Source of the DNA: Tardiphaga sp051811025
GTDB taxonomy: Bacteria > Pseudomonadota > Alphaproteobacteria > Rhizobiales > Xanthobacteraceae
Length of the DNA stretch: 64,000 nucleotides
Assembly: GCF_051811025.1 (NCBI RefSeq)
Contig: NZ_JBPWQE010000001.1
Span: 2,976,001-3,040,000 of the forward strand
Direction of reading: 5' to 3'
Part shown: positions 9,707-18,603 of the stretch, piece by piece
Layout: the number at the start of each line of letters is the position of its first letter
Position numbering within the stretch: the first letter of the stretch is position 1
Position numbers and translations under genes: made by a program
The notes under the pieces: generated by a model
Databases searched by the model: none
What the model was told of the DNA's origin: nothing
The model's input: only the letters and a program-made list of their open reading frames with translations

Positions 9707-11782
9707 TTACTCCGCCGCCGTCAGCATCTGGCCAGAGGCCAGGCGGGAGCATTCCGCCATGATGGCTGACGCACGCGCGATCGGGTTGGTCAGGTAGAAG
9801 TCCTCAACGGAGGCCTTGAACGGTGTCTTGTCGACAGTGCCGCCCTTGCCCGCAAGGGTCTTGATCGCACCGGCATCGCCGGCCTCGATCTGATCGATGC
9901 GCATCAGGTGCGGTGCAGCCTTGAAGATCGCCTGCCGCAACGCAGTCAGCGAGTCGTAAGGCAGTTTGTGGCCGAGCACGTCGGACAATGCGCGGATCAC
10001 CGCCCAGTCCTCGCGGGCATCGCCCGGCGGGAAACCGGCGCGCTCCGCCATCTGCACGCGGCCTTCGGTGTTGACGAAGATGCCGGACTTCTCGGTATAG
10101 GCCGCACCCGGCAGGATCACGTCGGCGCGATGCGCTCCGCGGTCACCATGGGTGCCGATATAGACCACGAAGGTGCCGTCGGCGACTTTCACGTCGTCGG
10201 CGCCGAGCGAGAACAGCACGTCGAGCGAACCGGCCGACGTCATCTGCGCGAGGCTCAGGCTGCCCGCGGTCGGCGCGAAGCCGATATCGAGCGCGCCGAC
10301 CGTCGAGGCAGCCGTCTGCAGCACCGCAAAACCGTTCCAGCCGTCCTTGATAACACCGAAGTCCGAAGCGAGCTTGGCAGCCGCCGCGAGTACCGCAGCG
10401 CCATCGGCACGTGCGGCCACACCGGCGCCAACCAGCACGATCGGATGCTTGGCGTTCTTCAGCACATCGGCGAAGGCGTTCTTGCCGGCGGCGAGTTCGG
10501 CCAGCGAGTCCGTGCCGGCACCGAGATAGTCGTAGCGATAGGTCAGATCGGCCTTCTCGCCGATCACGCCGACCTTCAACGCACCGGTGCGCCATGCCTT
10601 GCGGATGCGCGCGTTGAGAACGGCGGCTTCCTTGCGCGGGTTGGCGCCCACGATCAGCAGTGCATCGGCCTGCTCGATGCCAGCGATGGTCGGGTTGAAA
10701 ATGTAGGATGCGCGGCCGGAGGCCGCATCGAAAGCGCCCGCGCTCTGGGTCGCCAGATTGGCCGACCCCATGCTTGCGAGCAGTTGCTTCAGCGCGAACA
10801 TTTCCTCGACGGCGGCCAGATCGCCCGCGATGGCGCCGATCTTCTTGCTGCCGGCAACCTTTGCAGCGATGGCACTGAAAGCTTCAGCCCAAGTCACAGC
10901 ACGCAGCTTGCCGTTGTCGCGGATATAGGGACGATCGAGGCGCTGTGTGCGCAGGCCGTCGACGATGTGGCGCGTCTTGTCCGAGATCCATTCCTCGTTC
11001 ACCGCCTCGTTGACGCGCGGCAGGATGCGCATCACTTCGCGGCCACGGGTATCGACACGGATCGCCGAACCGACGGCGTCCATCACGTCGATGGACTGGG
11101 TCTTGCCGAGCTCCCACGGACGCGCAGCGAAAGCGTAAGGCTTCGAGGTCAGCGCGCCGACCGGGCAGATATCGACCAGGTTGCCCTGCAGCTCCGAGGT
11201 CAGCGCCGTTTCGAGGAACGAGGTGATTTCCATGTCCTCGCCGCGACCGGTCGCGCCCATCTCCGGCACGCCGCAGATTTCGGCGGCGAAGCGGACGCAG
11301 CGCGTGCACTGGATGCAGCGGTTCATCGAGGTCTTGACCAGCGCGCCGAGATACTTGTCTTCAACCGCGCGCTTGTTTTCGGCAAAGCGCGATGTGTCGA
11401 CGCCATAGCCCATCGCCTGGTCCTGCAGATCGCATTCGCCGCCCTGATCGCAGATCGGGCAATCCAGCGGGTGGTTGATCAGCAGGAATTCCATCACGCC
11501 TTCGCGTGCCTTCTTGACCATCGGCGAACGGGTCGAGATTTCCGGCGGCTCACCCTTCGGGCCCGGACGGCAATCGCGCACGCCCCAGGCGCAGCTCGCG
11601 ACCGGCTTCGGTCCGCCCTTCACTTCGACCAGGCACATGCGGCAGTTGCCGGCGATTGACAGGCGCTCGTGATAGCAGAAGCGCGGGATTTCGGCGCCGG
11701 CGGCTTCACACGCCTGCAGCAGCGTGTATTCCGCGGGGACCTCGATCTCTTTGCCGTCGATGATCAGTTTCGTCATAGCCAT
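9707..11782 (-). CDS. nuoG: NADH-quinone oxidoreductase subunit G
   Basis: Iron-sulfur scaffold of the peripheral arm, 691 residues. The N-terminal 2Fe-2S ferredoxin domain has CYHERLSIAGNCRMC. Then come the His/Cys N5 ligands (HPLDCPICDQGGECDLQD) and a 4Fe-4S motif (CIQCTRCVRFAAEICG). The remaining two thirds is a molybdopterin-oxidoreductase-like domain without obvious cofactor function, as usual for NuoG. I chose the ATG at 11782 because GGAG lies eight bases upstream; MTKL at 11776 is an equally reasonable start. An upstream extension to 11917 would only read through the end of nuoF. Confidence 0.95.
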   Translation of the reverse strand: MAMTKLIIDGKEIEVPAEYTLLQACEAAGAEIPRFCYHERLSIAGNCRMCLVEVKGGPKPVASCAWGVRDCRPGPKGEPPEISTRSPMVKKAREGVMEFLLINHPLDCPICDQGGECDLQDQAMGYGVDTSRFAENKRAVEDKYLGALVKTSMNRCIQCTRCVRFAAEICGVPEMGATGRGEDMEITSFLETALTSELQGNLVDICPVGALTSKPYAFAARPWELGKTQSIDVMDAVGSAIRVDTRGREVMRILPRVNEAVNEEWISDKTRHIVDGLRTQRLDRPYIRDNGKLRAVTWAEAFSAIAAKVAGSKKIGAIAGDLAAVEEMFALKQLLASMGSANLATQSAGAFDAASGRASYIFNPTIAGIEQADALLIVGANPRKEAAVLNARIRKAWRTGALKVGVIGEKADLTYRYDYLGAGTDSLAELAAGKNAFADVLKNAKHPIVLVGAGVAARADGAAVLAAAAKLASDFGVIKDGWNGFAVLQTAASTVGALDIGFAPTAGSLSLAQMTSAGSLDVLFSLGADDVKVADGTFVVYIGTHGDRGAHRADVILPGAAYTEKSGIFVNTEGRVQMAERAGFPPGDAREDWAVIRALSDVLGHKLPYDSLTALRQAIFKAAPHLMRIDQIEAGDAGAIKTLAGKGGTVDKTPFKASVEDFYLTNPIARASAIMAECSRLASGQMLTAAE

Positions 11783-11787
11783 GCGCC

Positions 11788-13113
11788 CTACTCCGCCGCG
11801 ACCAGATGCGCGGGATCGAGGATGCCCTGATCGTCGAGCGTGGCCTTGCGGCTGAACTCTTCGATGCGGCGTTCGATCTCCGGGCGGAAGGCGCGGATCA
11901 GGCCCTGCACCGGCCACGCAGCGGCATCGCCGAGTGCGCAGATGGTGTGGCCTTCAACCTGCTTGGTGACTTCGAGCAGCATGTCGATCTCGCGCTTGTG
12001 GGCGCGGCCCTCGACCATGCGGCTCAGCACGCGCCACATCCAGCCGGTGCCTTCACGGCACGGCGTGCACTGGCCGCAGCTCTCATGCTTGAAGAAGTAG
12101 CTGATGCGGGCAATCGCGGCGATGACGTCGGTGGACTTGTCCATGACGATGACGCCGGCGGTGCCGAACGACGACTTCACTGCGCGTGTGCCGTCGAAAT
12201 CCATGATGAGTTCTTCACAATCCGCAGCCGGAATCATCGGGCACGACGCACCGCCGGGAATGATCGCCAAGAGATTGTCCCAGCCGCCGCGAATGCCGCC
12301 GCCGTGCTTCTCGATCAGCTCACGGAACGGAATGCTCATGGCGTCCTCGACGACGCAAGGCGTGTTGACGTGACCCGAGATGCCGTAAAGCTTGGTGCCG
12401 ACATTGTTCGGCCGGCCGATCGAGGCGAACCACGCCGCGCCGCGACGCAGGATGTCTGGCGCAACCGCAATCGACTCCACGTTGTTCACCGTGGTCGGGC
12501 AGCCGTAGAGACCGACATTCGCCGGGAATGGCGGCTTCAGGCGCGGCTGGCCCTTCTTGCCTTCAAGGCTTTCGAGCAGTGCAGTCTCTTCGCCGCAGAT
12601 ATACGCGCCGGCACCGTGCGCGACATAGAGATCGAACGGGAAGCCGTGGATGTTGTTCTTGCCGATCAGATTGGCCTCATAGGCCTGATCGATCGCCGCC
12701 TGCAGATGCTCGCGCTCGCGGATAAATTCGCCGCGGACATAGATGTAACCGACATGGGCGCCCATGGCGCAGCCGGCGATCAGGCAGCCTTCGACTAGCG
12801 TATGCGGATCGTGGCGCATGATCTCGCGGTCTTTGCAGGTGCCTGGCTCGGACTCGTCGGCATTGACGACGAGATAGCTCGGGCGACCGTCGGCATTGTC
12901 CTTCGGCATGAAGGACCACTTCATACCGGTTGGGAAACCTGCACCGCCGCGGCCACGCAGGCCCGACGCCTTCATCTCGTTGACGATCCAGTCGCGGCCC
13001 TTGTCGATGATGGCCTTGGTGCCATCCCAGCCGCCGCGGCGGCGTGCGCCGGCGAGGCCCCAGTCATCGAGGCCGTAGAGATTGCGGAAGATGCGGTCGT
13101 TGTCGTCGAGCAT
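11788..13113 (-). CDS. nuoF: NADH-quinone oxidoreductase subunit F
   Basis: Subunit that binds NADH and FMN and holds cluster N3; 441 residues. The glycine-rich nucleotide site (GLRGRGGAGFPTGMKW) is near residue 60, the GAGAYICGEETALLESLEG segment follows, and the 4Fe-4S motif is ESCGQCTPCREGTGWM. Start at MLDDNDRIF, 11 bases after the stop of the 71-residue peptide. An in-frame extension upstream overlaps that peptide and lacks family similarity. Confidence 0.97.
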   Translation of the reverse strand: MLDDNDRIFRNLYGLDDWGLAGARRRGGWDGTKAIIDKGRDWIVNEMKASGLRGRGGAGFPTGMKWSFMPKDNADGRPSYLVVNADESEPGTCKDREIMRHDPHTLVEGCLIAGCAMGAHVGYIYVRGEFIREREHLQAAIDQAYEANLIGKNNIHGFPFDLYVAHGAGAYICGEETALLESLEGKKGQPRLKPPFPANVGLYGCPTTVNNVESIAVAPDILRRGAAWFASIGRPNNVGTKLYGISGHVNTPCVVEDAMSIPFRELIEKHGGGIRGGWDNLLAIIPGGASCPMIPAADCEELIMDFDGTRAVKSSFGTAGVIVMDKSTDVIAAIARISYFFKHESCGQCTPCREGTGWMWRVLSRMVEGRAHKREIDMLLEVTKQVEGHTICALGDAAAWPVQGLIRAFRPEIERRIEEFSRKATLDDQGILDPAHLVAAE

Positions 13114-13124
13114 GGCTTCCTCGA

Positions 13125-13340
13125 TCAGCGATTGGATTGCTTGAAGGCGAGCATCGCGGCGCAACCGCCGAACACAACGGCCCACAACAGACTTGATTCA
13201 AGCGTGGCGTTCAAAAAGAAGCGCTGCAGCGAGAAAATGAACGCAGCTGCGACCATCGTATGCAGTGCGATGTAGAGCCACTTGTTCATTGCCGCGTCCC
13301 CCGACAGCGTTGCAAATTTCATCGACAGCGCGCGCGTCAT
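13125..13340 (-). CDS. Small membrane peptide encoded between nuoE and nuoF
   Basis: I do not recognise a named family. Reading from the ATG that overlaps the nuoE stop (ATGA) gives 71 residues. A shorter form could start at the internal MNKWLYIAL, at 13289. The sequence has two hydrophobic stretches separated by LQRFFLNATLESS and ends in KQSNR, so it looks like a one- or two-span membrane peptide. The tight overlap with nuoE and the 11-base gap to nuoF argue for real translation. An accessory or assembly role for complex I is only inferred from position. Confidence 0.7.
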   Translation of the reverse strand: MTRALSMKFATLSGDAAMNKWLYIALHTMVAAAFIFSLQRFFLNATLESSLLWAVVFGGCAAMLAFKQSNR

Positions 13341-14125
13341 TTCTTCGGCTCCTTGGGAGCACCACCCTTCGGCGGATTGGTCTTGGTCGCGTCGGCAGCC
13401 GGCGGCTTCGGCGCCGGGCGCTCCTGCACATTGGCCGACTCGGTCTGCTTCTTCGGCTCGGCATCGGCGAGCACGGGTTCCTTCGGCATATCCAGAACCT
13501 TGGTGTAGGTGGCAGCGCCACCGCTCGTCATCACGCGCGCACCACCCTCGGGCGCTGCGAACTGACGGCCGATCTGCGAACCCGGCTTCGGCGGCGTGCC
13601 GGCGGCGAAACCGTCGATCAGCTTGTTCATGCTCTCTTTGGTGAGGTCTTCGTAGGTGTCGCTCCAGATCATCGCCATCGGGGCGTTGACGCAGGCGCCG
13701 AGGCACTCGACCTCTTCCCAGCTGAAATCGCCATCTGCGGACAGATGGAACGGGTCGTGATGGATGCGATGCTGACAGACGTCGATCAGATCGCCGGCGC
13801 CGCGCAGCATGCAAGGCGTGGTGCCGCAGACCTGAATGTGAGCCTTCTTGCCGACCGGCTGCAGCTGGAACTGGGTATAGAAGGTCGCGACTTCGAGCAC
13901 GCGGATATAGGGCATTTCCAGCATGTCGGCGACGACGCGGATCGCGGCTTCTGACACCCAGCCAGCCTGTTGTTCCTGCGCACGCCACAGGATCGCGATC
14001 ACGGCCGATGCCTGACGGCCGGGCGGATAATGCGTGATCTGCTCCTTCGCCCACGCCAGATTCTCAGGCGTGAATTCAAACGAAGCGGGCTGAACTTCTT
14101 TCGGAGCCAAACGGCGGACGGACAT
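13337..14125 (-). CDS. nuoE: NADH-quinone oxidoreductase subunit E with a long Pro/Lys tail
   Basis: 24-kDa-type subunit holding 2Fe-2S cluster N1a next to NuoF. Ligand cysteines are visible in CGTTPCMLRG and ECLGACVNAPM. The start MSVRRLAPKEVQP gives 262 residues, clearly longer than the compact family members. The extra length is a C-terminal low-complexity tail from about residue 210 rich in Pro, Lys, Ala and Glu. The gene overlaps the 71-residue peptide and starts 10 bases after the methyltransferase gene. Confidence 0.95.
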   Translation of the reverse strand: MSVRRLAPKEVQPASFEFTPENLAWAKEQITHYPPGRQASAVIAILWRAQEQQAGWVSEAAIRVVADMLEMPYIRVLEVATFYTQFQLQPVGKKAHIQVCGTTPCMLRGAGDLIDVCQHRIHHDPFHLSADGDFSWEEVECLGACVNAPMAMIWSDTYEDLTKESMNKLIDGFAAGTPPKPGSQIGRQFAAPEGGARVMTSGGAATYTKVLDMPKEPVLADAEPKKQTESANVQERPAPKPPAADATKTNPPKGGAPKEPKK

Positions 14126-14135
14126 GTCTAGTCTC

Positions 14136-15104
14136 TCAATGAGTGCGGCGCGCCGCGCTCGCATTCAGGCTGTTGATGCGGTCGAGCCAGAACGCACTCG
14201 ATGTGCCAAACACGTTGTAGCCAACATGTGTGGACACCTTGATGCGATCGAGGATCGACAACTCGGTCACGGTTTCGAAACGGTTGGTGGCGGGATCATG
14301 CACAATCAGCTTGAGCGGCGTTTGATCCAGGATAAAGCGTGAGACGGTGTGATGCGGGTCATTGCCGTGCTCTTCGCACATGATGACCGAGTCGCCCTGC
14401 AGCAATCGTGCGCCGCCCTTGATAGCCTCGATCTCGACGCCTTCGACGTCGAGCTTGATCAGGTATTTGCCAGACATCGACACCTTGCCGTCATCGAGCA
14501 GATTATCGAGCGAGATCACCGGCACTTCCTCGCCGCCGGCATTGGGATCGCCGGCGATGCTGAAGGCTTCGTGCTTGGTGCCTGACAGGTGTGCCGTGCC
14601 GCGCTGCGAGCCGATCGCGCATTTGATGACGTCGAACCGGTCACCATTGATCCTGGCGTTATTGGCGAGCTTCGCGAAATTGTCGAACGACGGCTCGATG
14701 GCGATCGCCTTGTGCGAGCCGAACGGCGCGCTCGACACCAGCACCGACCAGTATCCGTAATTCGCGCCGCAATCGAGCAGCGTGTAATCGACATCGATCG
14801 AGTTCCGGAACAACACCTCAAGCTCGTCTTCATAGGAGAACGTGCGATTGAGCAACTTGCTCCAATAGCCATCGCCGAACGGGAACGCGAACTGCGCATC
14901 CGCATTCAGCTTCACCACCAGATCGCGCGCCGGCAGCACAGTCCTGCGCATCAGATTGGCGCACATGTTGTAGCCGCGATGCGAGAACGACGACGAGATC
15001 TTCGAGCCAACCACCAGCGCACAGGCCATCGCACGTTCCCAAAGATTCACGCTCTGGAGAACGCCGGACGCCCGGTCAAACTGGATGGGAGGCGTCAGCG
15101 TCAC
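14136..15104 (-). CDS. FkbM-family SAM-dependent methyltransferase inside the nuo operon
   Basis: 322 residues with the FkbM / Methyltransf_21 layout. The SAM-binding loop is LLDCGANYGYW around residues 109-119, followed by the acidic IEPSFDNF strand and the late motif YLIKLDVEGVEIEAIKGG. The start is a GTG that overlaps the TGA of the upstream secreted-protein gene (GTGA), and nuoE follows 10 bases later, so it is built into the operon. The family methylates oxygen atoms of sugars or small molecules; the substrate here is unknown. It is not a complex I subunit, and its position between nuoD and nuoE is unusual. Confidence 0.87.
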   Translation of the reverse strand: MTLTPPIQFDRASGVLQSVNLWERAMACALVVGSKISSSFSHRGYNMCANLMRRTVLPARDLVVKLNADAQFAFPFGDGYWSKLLNRTFSYEDELEVLFRNSIDVDYTLLDCGANYGYWSVLVSSAPFGSHKAIAIEPSFDNFAKLANNARINGDRFDVIKCAIGSQRGTAHLSGTKHEAFSIAGDPNAGGEEVPVISLDNLLDDGKVSMSGKYLIKLDVEGVEIEAIKGGARLLQGDSVIMCEEHGNDPHHTVSRFILDQTPLKLIVHDPATNRFETVTELSILDRIKVSTHVGYNVFGTSSAFWLDRINSLNASAARRTH

Positions 15105-15391
15105 TGTTTGACCTCAACCTCATCACCGATTGCGTGACGGCACGACCAGTTCTCACCCACGGGAGCCGATCGGCCAAAGCGACGCGCAATAACGGGGCCG
15201 TTGTTGCAGGTGCAATCACCGTTCGACAAAACGAAGCTCTCAACGCCGCCCAGATCGCCGCTGGCGATTTCCTGGAAGCCGGCTGGCAGCTTCTTGAAGG
15301 CAGCATAGTGCGCGCAGCCGAGCTCGGCCGCGAACGCGGGCAATCCGATCAGACCTGTCATAGCCAGACTGAGACCCGCGGCCACGTTCAT
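15101..15391 (-). CDS. Small secreted four-cysteine protein between nuoD and the FkbM gene
   Basis: Unrecognised 96-residue protein. Residues 1-21 form a Sec signal peptide with likely cleavage after AFA. The mature part of about 75 residues carries four cysteines (26, 60, 62 and 84), including a C-T-C pair, which would allow two disulfides or a metal site in the periplasm. Its start overlaps the nuoD stop (ATGA) and its stop overlaps the GTG of the methyltransferase gene, so translation of the three is likely coupled. No function can be assigned from sequence. Confidence 0.78.
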   Translation of the reverse strand: MNVAAGLSLAMTGLIGLPAFAAELGCAHYAAFKKLPAGFQEIASGDLGGVESFVLSNGDCTCNNGPVIARRFGRSAPVGENWSCRHAIGDEVEVKQ

Positions 15392-16581
15392 CGATCGACC
15401 TCTCCGAACACGATATCGAGCGAACCGAGGATGGCGGAAACGTCAGCGAGCAGATGACCGCGGCACATGAAGTCCATGGCCTGCAGATGCGCAAAGCCCG
15501 GCGCGCGGATCTTGCACTTGTAAGGCTTGTTGCTGCCATCGGAGACCAGATAGACGCCGAACTCGCCCTTCGGCGCCTCGACGGCGGCGTAGACTTCGCC
15601 TTCCGGAACGCGAAAACCTTCGGTGTAGAGCTTGAAGTGATGGATCAGCGATTCCATCGAGCGCTTCATCTCGCCGCGACGCGGCGGGAAAATCTTGTTG
15701 TCCTCGATGGCAACAGCGCCCTGCCCGTCCGGCGCGCGCATCTTGGCGATGCACTGCTTCATGATCTTCGTCGACTGTCGCATCTCTTCGACACGAATAC
15801 AGTAGCGATCGTAGCAGTCGCCGTTCTTGCCGATCGGAACGTCGAAGTCCATTTCGGCGTAGCACTCATACGGCTGCGACTTGCGCAAATCCCAGGCAGC
15901 GCCCGAGCCACGCACCATCACGCCGGAGAAGCCCCACTTCCAGGCGTCTTCCAGCGAGACCACGCCGATATCGACGTTGCGCTGTTTGAAAATACGATTG
16001 CCGGTGAGCAGCGTTTCGAGATCGTCGAGCACCTGCGGGAAGGCATCACACCAGGCATCGATATCGTTGATCAGCTTGGGCGGCAGATCCTGATGCACGC
16101 CGCCGATGCGGAAGAACGCGGCATGCATGCGCGAGCCCGAGGCACGCTCATAGAATACCATCAGTTTTTCGCGCTCTTCGAAGCCCCACAGCGGCGGGGT
16201 CAGCGCGCCGACGTCCATCGCCTGCGTGGTGATGTTGAGAAGATGCGACAGGATGCGGCCGATTTCGGAATACAGCACGCGGATCAACTGGCCGCGGCGC
16301 GGCACGGTGATGCCCAGCAGCTTTTCAGCAGCCAGACAGAACGCGTGTTCCTGGTTCATCGGCGCGACGTAATCGAGCCGGTCGAAATACGGAATCGCCT
16401 GCAGATAGGTCTTCTGCTCGATCAGCTTCTCGGTGCCGCGATGAAGCAGGCCGATATGCGGATCGACGCGCTCGACGACTTCACCGTCGAGTTCCAGCAC
16501 CAGACGGAGCACGCCGTGCGCGGCCGGATGCTGCGGTCCGAAATTGATCGTGAAATTGCGAACGTTGGGTTGTTCGGTCAT
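15388..16581 (-). CDS. nuoD: NADH-quinone oxidoreductase subunit D
   Basis: 49-kDa-type subunit that builds the quinone pocket with NuoB, 397 residues. Visible family stretches are INFGPQHPAAHGVLRLVLE at the N-terminus, DRLDYVAPMNQEHAFCLA, and the C-terminal SILGSLDIVFGEVDR. Start overlaps the nuoC stop by four bases. NuoC and NuoD are separate, not fused as in E. coli. Confidence 0.97.
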   Translation of the reverse strand: MTEQPNVRNFTINFGPQHPAAHGVLRLVLELDGEVVERVDPHIGLLHRGTEKLIEQKTYLQAIPYFDRLDYVAPMNQEHAFCLAAEKLLGITVPRRGQLIRVLYSEIGRILSHLLNITTQAMDVGALTPPLWGFEEREKLMVFYERASGSRMHAAFFRIGGVHQDLPPKLINDIDAWCDAFPQVLDDLETLLTGNRIFKQRNVDIGVVSLEDAWKWGFSGVMVRGSGAAWDLRKSQPYECYAEMDFDVPIGKNGDCYDRYCIRVEEMRQSTKIMKQCIAKMRAPDGQGAVAIEDNKIFPPRRGEMKRSMESLIHHFKLYTEGFRVPEGEVYAAVEAPKGEFGVYLVSDGSNKPYKCKIRAPGFAHLQAMDFMCRGHLLADVSAILGSLDIVFGEVDR

Positions 16582-17192
16582 GGCTTGACCTCTGCCTTCT
16601 CGTCACCGGGCAGCACGGGATAATCCGCGCCTTCCCAGGGCGAGAGGAAATCGAACTTGCGGAATTCCTGATTGAGCCGGACCGGCTCGTAAACCACCCG
16701 CTTCTCCTGGTCGTCGTAACGAACCTCGACGAAGCCTGTGAGCGGGAAGTCCTTGCGCAGCGGATGGCCGTCGAAACCGTAATCGGTCAGCAGACGGCGC
16801 ATGTCGGGATGACCGACGAAGATCACGCCGTAGAGATCATAGGCTTCGCGCTCGAACCAGTCGGCGCCGGGAAACACGTCGATGATCGACGGCACCTGGG
16901 TCGTCTCGGACGCGAGACACTTGATGCGAATGCGCGTGTTCAGCGTCGGCGACATCAGGTGATAGACAACATCGAAACGCTTCTCGCGGCCGGGATAATC
17001 GACTGCAGTTGCGTCGGTGAAGTTCACAAAGCGGCAGCGTGGATCGTCACGCAGAAACTGCGCGACTTCGACGATCTTCGATGCTTCCACCGCGATCGTC
17101 AGCTGGCCGAACGCCACCTCATGCGCGAGCGCGGCACCCGGCAGGGCGCCGACAATCGTCTGACCCAGTGTGTCGAGCCTCACATCGTCCAT
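16578..17192 (-). CDS. nuoC: NADH-quinone oxidoreductase subunit C
   Basis: 30-kDa-type subunit of the connecting part of complex I, 204 residues. The signature segment around EREAYDLYGVIFVGHPDMRR and the following DYGFDGHPLRKDFPLTG are clear. It lies 26 bases after nuoB and overlaps nuoD by four bases (ATGA). Confidence 0.97.
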   Translation of the reverse strand: MDDVRLDTLGQTIVGALPGAALAHEVAFGQLTIAVEASKIVEVAQFLRDDPRCRFVNFTDATAVDYPGREKRFDVVYHLMSPTLNTRIRIKCLASETTQVPSIIDVFPGADWFEREAYDLYGVIFVGHPDMRRLLTDYGFDGHPLRKDFPLTGFVEVRYDDQEKRVVYEPVRLNQEFRKFDFLSPWEGADYPVLPGDEKAEVKP

Positions 17193-17218
17193 GACAAAGC
17201 CTTAAGCGTTCGCGAGTC

Positions 17219-17806
17219 TTAGCGTTCAATCGTGCCGGTGCGGCGGATCTTCTTTTGCAGCAGCAGCACGCCATAGAGCAGCGCTTCTGCGGTGGGCGGG
17301 CAGCCCGGCACATAGATGTCGATCGGCACGATACGGTCGCAGCCCCGAACCACCGAATACGAATAGTGATAGTAGCCGCCGCCATTGGCGCAGGAGCCCA
17401 TCGAGATGACGTAACGCGGCTCCGGCATCTGGTCATAGACCTTGCGCAGCGCCGGGGCCATCTTGTTGGTCAGCGTGCCGGCGACGATCATCACGTCGGA
17501 CTGACGCGGCGACGCGCGCGGGGCGAAGCCGAAACGCTCGACGTCGTAACGCGGCATCGACACCTGCATCATCTCGACCGCGCAGCAGGCGAGACCGAAG
17601 GTCATCCACATCAGCGAGCCGGTGCGCGCCCAGGTGATCAGGTCGTCGGTCGCAGCAACGAAGAAGCCCTTGTCGGACAGCTCGGCATTGACCTCGAGAA
17701 AATACGGATCGTTCGCGCCGACCGGCTTGCCGGTGGACGGATCGATGATGCCTTTCGGCGCCTGCGCGATCGCGGGAGCCGAGGCTATGACTGGGCTCAA
17801 TCCCAT
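17219..17806 (-). CDS. nuoB: NADH-quinone oxidoreductase subunit B
   Basis: Carries cluster N2, the final iron-sulfur centre before the quinone. The tandem cysteines in FGLACCAVEMM, GSCANGGGYY and the VPGCPPTAEALLYG motif are all present. Start at MGLSPVIAS gives 195 residues and overlaps the end of nuoA by 10 bases. A longer in-frame opening to 17917 would lie inside nuoA and is rejected. Confidence 0.97.
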   Translation of the reverse strand: MGLSPVIASAPAIAQAPKGIIDPSTGKPVGANDPYFLEVNAELSDKGFFVAATDDLITWARTGSLMWMTFGLACCAVEMMQVSMPRYDVERFGFAPRASPRQSDVMIVAGTLTNKMAPALRKVYDQMPEPRYVISMGSCANGGGYYHYSYSVVRGCDRIVPIDIYVPGCPPTAEALLYGVLLLQKKIRRTGTIER

Positions 17807-18162
17807 TCGAGCGCGCCTTTCTTCCATTCGTAGGCGAAACCGATGGTGAGCACGCCGAGAAACACGATCATCGACCAGAAGCCGGTTGCGCCGAGCTTGC
17901 CGAAGGCCACTGCCCACGGAAACAGAAAGGCGACTTCCAGATCGAAGATGATGAAGAGAATCGCCACCAGATAGAACCGCACATCGAACTTCATGCGCGC
18001 ATCGTCAAAAGCGTTGAATCCGCATTCATAGGCGGACAGCTTTTCCGGATCTGGCTGCTGGTAGGCGACGAGAAATGGCGCGATCAGCAAGGCCAGACCG
18101 ATGACGGATGCGATGCCGATAAAGACCACAAGGGGGAGATAATTCTGCAAGATGCCGTTCAT
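17797..18162 (-). CDS. nuoA: NADH-quinone oxidoreductase subunit A
   Basis: First gene of the complex I operon; 121 residues with three hydrophobic segments and the conserved YECGFNAFDDARMKFDVRFYL segment. The ribosome-binding site AGGAG lies about 11 bases upstream of the ATG. The operon promoter should lie in 18163-18393, where I could not fix convincing -35/-10 boxes. Confidence 0.96.
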   Translation of the reverse strand: MNGILQNYLPLVVFIGIASVIGLALLIAPFLVAYQQPDPEKLSAYECGFNAFDDARMKFDVRFYLVAILFIIFDLEVAFLFPWAVAFGKLGATGFWSMIVFLGVLTIGFAYEWKKGALEWD

Positions 18163-18393
18163 CGGCGAGCCTTACTCCTGCGGCCCTGACTTTGCCACAG
18201 ATTCGAACATTGGAATGGTTCTGAGGCTTAGCGCAGCGCAACAAGCCATGCAAGACAAGGGATGTTGACAGTTTCATGCTCTGCCATGCGCGGCGCGACG
18301 ATCGAAACGCAACCTTGCCGATGCATCGCCGGCTGCGACAAACCTTCCGCAGATTCTCAAAAATCCGGCATGACTTCTCAACCGCCGGGACCG

Positions 18394-18603
18394 TCAAACC
18401 TCGCCCGTCGGCGGGTCGGACCTGGCGCTCCTTCCCTGCCACAACATGCCATCCAGTTCGGCGCGTTTCCGCACCAGCAGCAACTCCGCGGCGGCGTTGT
18501 CCATGCCCGCCTGTCGCAACAGACAGATCGCCGCGCCGAGCTCGGCGATCTGCGCCCGCAACGTGATGATCCTGAGCTGCGGCGGCTCGCTCACGCCGGA
18601 CAT
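18394..18603 (-). CDS. Small helical hypothetical protein (downstream partner of a pair)
   Basis: Unrecognised 69-residue protein, mostly helix-forming and rich in Leu, Ala, Arg and Glu (LRAQIAELGAAICLLRQAG), with a disordered end. Its ATG lies inside the last codons of the upstream small gene (13-base overlap), so the two are likely translated together. No membrane segment or signal peptide. It ends 231 bases before nuoA on the same strand. Coding status rests on the overlap arrangement and protein-like composition only. Confidence 0.5.
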   Translation of the reverse strand: MSGVSEPPQLRIITLRAQIAELGAAICLLRQAGMDNAAAELLLVRKRAELDGMLWQGRSARSDPPTGEV

